DNA of 9,762 bases from Bacteroidales bacterium (GTDB lineage Bacteria; Bacteroidota; Bacteroidia; Bacteroidales; UBA932): NCBI GenBank assembly GCA_016283985.1, contig JAEENZ010000272.1, positions 1-9,762 on the forward strand, written 5' to 3'. The first letter of the stretch is position 1. Every line of letters begins with the position of its first letter. The notes below the pieces were generated by a model, which ran no database searches, had not been told where the DNA came from, and saw nothing but the letters and a program-made list of their open reading frames with translations. This document shows positions 7,720-9,762 of this stretch, piece by piece. The translations under genes were made by a program, and so were the position numbers.

Positions 7720-7727
7720 CAAAGGTA
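7720..7727 (-). promoter_or_regulatory. Predicted Bacteroidota -7 promoter element for the mraZ/dcw operon
   Basis: The minus strand reads TACCTTTG, an exact match to the TAnnTTTG -7 consensus of the Bacteroidota primary sigma factor. It ends 20 bases before the mraZ ATG, which places transcription initiation around 7712-7715 and gives a leader of only about 15 bases. I see no good TTTG/TTG -33 element at the usual 19-21 base spacing; the nearest is a weak TGT at about 7750-7752, inside the repeats described separately. The -7 call is solid by sequence match; promoter activity is inferred. Confidence 0.65.
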
Positions 7728-7739
7728 CGAAAAAATTTT

Positions 7740-7776
7740 CCACTTTATTACATTCTTTTACAATTTTTTCCACAAA
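7740..7776 (-). promoter_or_regulatory. Candidate MraZ operator: four degenerate boxes at exact 10-bp spacing
   Basis: Reading the minus strand from 7776 downward, four 7-mers recur every 10 bases: TTTGTGG (7776-7770), AAATTGT (7766-7760), AGAATGT (7756-7750) and AAAGTGG (7746-7740). Each is followed by three bases. In every unit the TG of the box is followed within a base by AA. E. coli MraZ is known to bind TGGGN repeats with 5-base spacers, also a 10-bp period, and Mollicutes MraZ is reported to bind AAAGTG(T/G)-like boxes; the fourth unit fits the latter exactly and the second differs at one base. The block sits directly upstream of the mraZ -7 element, covering the -33 region, where binding could block RNA polymerase. 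Operator function is inferred from register, location and the neighbouring mraZ. Confidence 0.5.
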
Positions 7777-7780
7777 GTTA
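7773..7780 (-). promoter_or_regulatory. Possible second, distal -7 element upstream of mraZ
   Basis: The minus strand reads TAACTTTG, which also fits TAnnTTTG. No convincing -33 element is visible about 20 bases upstream, and it lies in AT-rich DNA where such matches occur by chance. If used, its transcript would start about 53 bases above the proximal one and run through the repeat block into mraZ. Confidence 0.2.
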
Positions 7781-7857
7781 TCAACAACCATAAGTTAAAC
7801 GTGTGAATCGTTTAATTCCTTGCATTCTACGCAGGTTTTTCTTTACTTGCCGGAGCT

Positions 7858-8544
7858 ATGAAGATGAAAGATATTTGTGCGACCGAGCGTCCTCGGGAGA
7901 AGATGCTGGTCAAGGGGACCGCCGCCCTGAGCGAGGCGGAACTTCTGGCGGTGCTGCTGCGAAGCGGCACGCGGGAGATAGGGGTAGTGGACCTGGCTAA
8001 CAGACTGTTGGTTTTAGCGGAAGGAAGCCTGGTCAAATTGTTTACAATGAGCTATGCGGACATGAAGTTGGTTTCCGGCATCGGGCCGGAAAAGGCCTGT
8101 TCCGTAATGGCCGCCTGCGAGTTGGGAAGGCGTTTTCTGGAGGAGGAGGCGAGGGTATGCAAGACTCCGCTGACGACGGCCCGGAGGGTTTACGAACTGA
8201 TGATCCCTTCGATGAAGGGGATGGGCCACGAAGAGTTCTGGGTGCTGTTCCTGAACAAAAATAACCGACTGCTGGGGAAGGAGTGCCTGTCTTCCGGCGG
8301 GATGGACACCACGGTTATCGACAACCGCATGGTGATGCAGGCCTGCCTGCAGCGTGGCGCCACTTCAATTCTTCTGGTCCATAACCACCCCTCCGGCGAC
8401 CCCAAGCCTTCGCATGATGATATAACCAGAACGGAGTTGCTGAAGAAAGCCTGTTCATCGTTCGGCATCATCCTGCTGGATCACGTCATCGTTTGTGACG
8501 ATTCCTTCTGGTCCTTTGCTGATGACCGGTTGTATGGGGCGTAA
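7858..8544 (+). CDS. radC: RadC family JAB/MPN (JAMM) domain protein
   Basis: RadC-family proteins were once linked to DNA repair, but that role is disputed and the biochemical function is unknown. The fold is a helix-hairpin-helix region plus a JAMM-type metalloprotease-like domain. The 228-residue product has ERPREKMLVKG at 10-20, ALSEAELLAVLLRSGT at 23-38, a hairpin motif LVSGIGPEKACSVMAACELGRR around 71-92, and EEFWVLFLN at 125-133 with the expected Glu. The metal-binding signature HNHPSGDPKPSHDD is at 175-188 (His175, His177, Ser185, Asp188). All JAMM residues are present. The start is uncertain: the ATG at 7858 has a GGAG only 2 bases upstream, while the in-frame ATG at 7864 has the same GGAG at 8 bases and would remove two residues. 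It is divergent from mraZ and followed 16 bp later by a DUF1016 remnant. Confidence 0.93.
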   Translation: MKMKDICATERPREKMLVKGTAALSEAELLAVLLRSGTREIGVVDLANRLLVLAEGSLVKLFTMSYADMKLVSGIGPEKACSVMAACELGRRFLEEEARVCKTPLTTARRVYELMIPSMKGMGHEEFWVLFLNKNNRLLGKECLSSGGMDTTVIDNRMVMQACLQRGATSILLVHNHPSGDPKPSHDDITRTELLKKACSSFGIILLDHVIVCDDSFWSFADDRLYGA

Positions 8545-8547
8545 AAA

Positions 8548-8553
8548 AAGGAG
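8548..8553 (+). promoter_or_regulatory. Strong Shine-Dalgarno site for the DUF1016-family frame
   Basis: AAGGAG lies 7 bases before the ATG at 8561, between the radC stop and that start. Such a clear Shine-Dalgarno sequence is unusual in Bacteroidota, where most genes lack one. It decides the start at 8561 over an upstream in-frame ATG at 8495 that lies within radC. Confidence 0.6.
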
Positions 8554-8560
8554 ATCCGAT

Positions 8561-9085
8561 ATGAACAAACTAGCCAAAGATGTTACACTAAACGAACTCC
8601 AGCAGATAGGCATTCGCATCACCGACGGTGTTGGGCAGATTATTGAGCAATCCAAACGCACCATCGCTGTCTACCTCAACAGCGAAGTCTCCATAACCTA
8701 TTGGCGCATTGGCAAATACATCGCCGGAGAGCTGAATGCCATTGGAGAAGAGAAATACGGCTCCAAGATTGCTGCGACGCTGTCGCATCAATTGACCTGG
8801 AGCCATTTTGTGGAACTTGTCACCATCCCTCAGCCCGCAAAACGCCTCTTCTACCAGCAGCTGTCCATCCTCAACGGATGGAGTGTCCGCCAGCTCCGTG
8901 ACCAGGAAGAAGCCATGGCATACGATCGTACACTCATCGCATCCAAACCGGAGGACGAACAGAACATCACAGTGGCCCAGTACCTCACCGTACTGCCTAA
9001 GAAGCAGTGGTTCATCGACAAGATGAATCGCGCCATTACGATTGCCCGTGTACTACAGAACGAAAAAGAGGCCAGCACTTGCTGA
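8561..9085 (+). CDS. DUF1016 (YhcG) family protein, internally deleted remnant lacking the nuclease core
   Basis: Full-length DUF1016/YhcG proteins are about 330-380 residues, with a conserved N-terminal domain and a C-terminal PD-(D/E)XK nuclease-like domain, and often occur in accessory or restriction-associated loci. This 174-residue frame keeps the N-terminal part (SKRTIAVYLNSEVSITYWRIGKYI at 31-54; YGSKIAATLSHQL at 66-78), the LTWSHFVELV segment (78-87), FYQQLSILNGWSVRQLRDQ (97-115), and a tail (VAQYLTVLPKKQWFIDKMNRAITIAR at 138-163) resembling the extreme C-terminus of full-length members. Two blocks appear missing in frame: about 35-40 residues at the ATLSHQL junction (72-78), and the entire nuclease core at about 130-137. 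It is probably a nonfunctional or neofunctionalised remnant; I call it a CDS because the frame is open with a good ribosome site. Its base composition (C over G on the plus strand) is opposite to flanking genes. The last codons overlap the aldolase terminator. Confidence 0.75.
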   Translation: MNKLAKDVTLNELQQIGIRITDGVGQIIEQSKRTIAVYLNSEVSITYWRIGKYIAGELNAIGEEKYGSKIAATLSHQLTWSHFVELVTIPQPAKRLFYQQLSILNGWSVRQLRDQEEAMAYDRTLIASKPEDEQNITVAQYLTVLPKKQWFIDKMNRAITIARVLQNEKEASTC

Positions 9086-9089
9086 CCTC
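9063..9089 (-). terminator. Intrinsic terminator of the aldolase gene
   Basis: On the minus strand, GAGGTCAGC, loop AAGT, then GCTGGCCTC form a 9-bp stem (one U-G wobble in RNA), followed directly by five Ts (9067-9063). It starts 27 bases after the aldolase stop codon. On the plus strand the same stem has a C/A mismatch and no T tract, so it is oriented for the minus-strand gene. It overlaps the last seven codons of the DUF1016-family frame. Confidence 0.75.
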
Positions 9090-9115
9090 TGTGATGTAGA
9101 AATAACCGGATAAAG

Positions 9116-9762
9116 TTATTCGGCTTTTCCGTTGCTGCCAAGAACATTGACGATCTTGTGCATGTAGAGTTTTTTCATCTCGTCGCGGGCAGGGCCGAGA
9201 TACTTGCGGGGATCGAATTCACCGGGTTTCTCGTCGAATACCTTGCGGATGGCTGCGGTCATTGCAAGACGGCTGTCGGAGTCGATGTTGATCTTGCAGA
9301 CTGCGCTCTTGGAAGCCTCGCGGAGCTGCTCTTCGGGAATGCCTACTGCATCGGGAAGCTTTCCGCCGTGGGCGTTGATGATATCCACATATTCCTGAGG
9401 AACGGAGGATGATCCGTGGAGGACGATGGGGAAGCCGGGGAGCTTCTTCTCGATCTCATGGAGAACGTCGAATGCGAGCGGCGGAGGAACCAGACGGCCG
9501 GTCTTGGGATCGCGCTTGCACTGCTCGGGCTTGAACTTGTATGCGCCGTGGCTGGTGCCGATGGAGATTGCGAGTGAGTCGCAGCCGCTGCGGGTTGCGA
9601 AGTCGATGACCTCTTCGGGACGGGTGTAGTGGGATTCCTCTGCGGAAACCTCATCTTCCACACCTGCGAGAACGCCGAGTTCGGCCTCGACGGTCACGTC
9701 GTACTTGTGTGCATATTCGACCACCTTCTTGGTGAGGGCGATGTTCTCTTCGTAAGGAAGGG
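9116..9762 (-). CDS. fba: Class II fructose-bisphosphate aldolase, C-terminal part
   Basis: This zinc-dependent enzyme reversibly cleaves fructose 1,6-bisphosphate into dihydroxyacetone phosphate and glyceraldehyde 3-phosphate in glycolysis/gluconeogenesis. About 214 residues are visible; the first 110-120 or so lie beyond the right edge, including the catalytic Asp and first zinc His. The frame is open to the window end (upstream residues read LPYEENIALTKK), so a GTG at 9724-9722 is internal and not the start. Seen: VEAELG near 9692-9675, SIGTSHGAYKF with the zinc-ligand His at 9550-9548, PIVLHGSSSVP with the other zinc-ligand His at 9418-9416, and the phosphate/substrate site KINIDSDSRLA around 9295-9263. 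A tagatose-bisphosphate aldolase of the same family is the main alternative; housekeeping context and the SHGAYKF form favour fructose. It has its own terminator and converges with the DUF1016 remnant. Confidence 0.92.
   Translation of the reverse strand, partial: LPYEENIALTKKVVEYAHKYDVTVEAELGVLAGVEDEVSAEESHYTRPEEVIDFATRSGCDSLAISIGTSHGAYKFKPEQCKRDPKTGRLVPPPLAFDVLHEIEKKLPGFPIVLHGSSSVPQEYVDIINAHGGKLPDAVGIPEEQLREASKSAVCKINIDSDSRLAMTAAIRKVFDEKPGEFDPRKYLGPARDEMKKLYMHKIVNVLGSNGKAE

Noticed and set aside
7736..7786. Cluster of DnaA-box-like words on the plus strand (TTTTCCACA at 7766-7774, TTATCAACA at 7778-7786, TTTTCCACT at 7736-7744) in AT-rich divergent DNA, suggesting a replication origin.
   Set aside because: None matches TTATCCACA exactly, the AT-rich stretch is short, and hand-counted G/C skew on the plus strand does not change sign across this point (G above C both in the dcw genes and in radC). 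The words also overlap the better explained 10-bp repeats. A genome-wide cumulative skew would settle it.
7838..7857. Possible radC promoter with TTG at 7820-7822 and a TTTACTTG word near 7842-7849.
   Set aside because: The -7-like word has two mismatches to TAnnTTTG and would leave almost no leader before the ATG. I could not support a radC promoter.
8541..9072. A-rich microhomology flanking the DUF1016 segment (AAAAAAAGGAG after radC, AAAAAGAGG before the aldolase terminator) as possible insertion duplication.
   Set aside because: The match is short, imperfect and composed mostly of A runs, one of which is the terminator's T tract on the other strand. No inverted repeats or recombinase are present.

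Overview
The window looks like a chromosomal segment from a member of the phylum Bacteroidota, most likely order Bacteroidales. The evidence is the dcw gene order, the protein flavour (a short membrane FtsL-like protein, the MurE/MraY/FtsW sequences), a TAnnTTTG-type -7 promoter element upstream of mraZ, and moderately high GC coding DNA. I cannot name a genus from sequence alone.

Positions 1-7699 (minus strand) hold the front part of a division and cell wall (dcw) cluster. In transcription order it reads mraZ, rsmH, an ftsL-like gene, ftsI, murE, mraY, murD and the first 50 codons of ftsW, which runs off the left edge. Genes are nearly contiguous: ATGA overlaps at ftsL/ftsI and ftsI/murE, a TAATG junction at murE/mraY, and gaps of 2-14 bp elsewhere. 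This implies one transcript and translational coupling. Together the products make lipid-linked peptidoglycan precursor (MurE, MurD, MraY) and the septal synthase (FtsW, FtsI, FtsL); MraZ is the likely regulator and RsmH methylates 16S rRNA.

Positions 7700-7857 are a short AT-rich divergent intergenic region. It carries the mraZ -7 element and, directly upstream of it, four degenerate repeats in exact 10-bp register that resemble MraZ operator boxes. This is the most interesting regulatory signal in the window.

Positions 7858-9085 (plus strand) hold radC followed by a 174-codon frame of the DUF1016/YhcG nuclease family. That frame appears to have lost two internal blocks in frame, including the whole catalytic core. 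It has opposite G/C strand skew to its neighbours and a strong Shine-Dalgarno sequence, so it looks like an acquired, eroded accessory gene.

Positions 9116-9762 (minus strand) are the C-terminal two thirds of a class II fructose-bisphosphate aldolase, convergent with the DUF1016 remnant. Its probable intrinsic terminator lies inside the remnant's last codons. I saw no tRNA, rRNA, CRISPR array or transposase, and no gene-free stretch over 300 bases. Most of the window is ordinary housekeeping DNA; I do not see a complete novel system.
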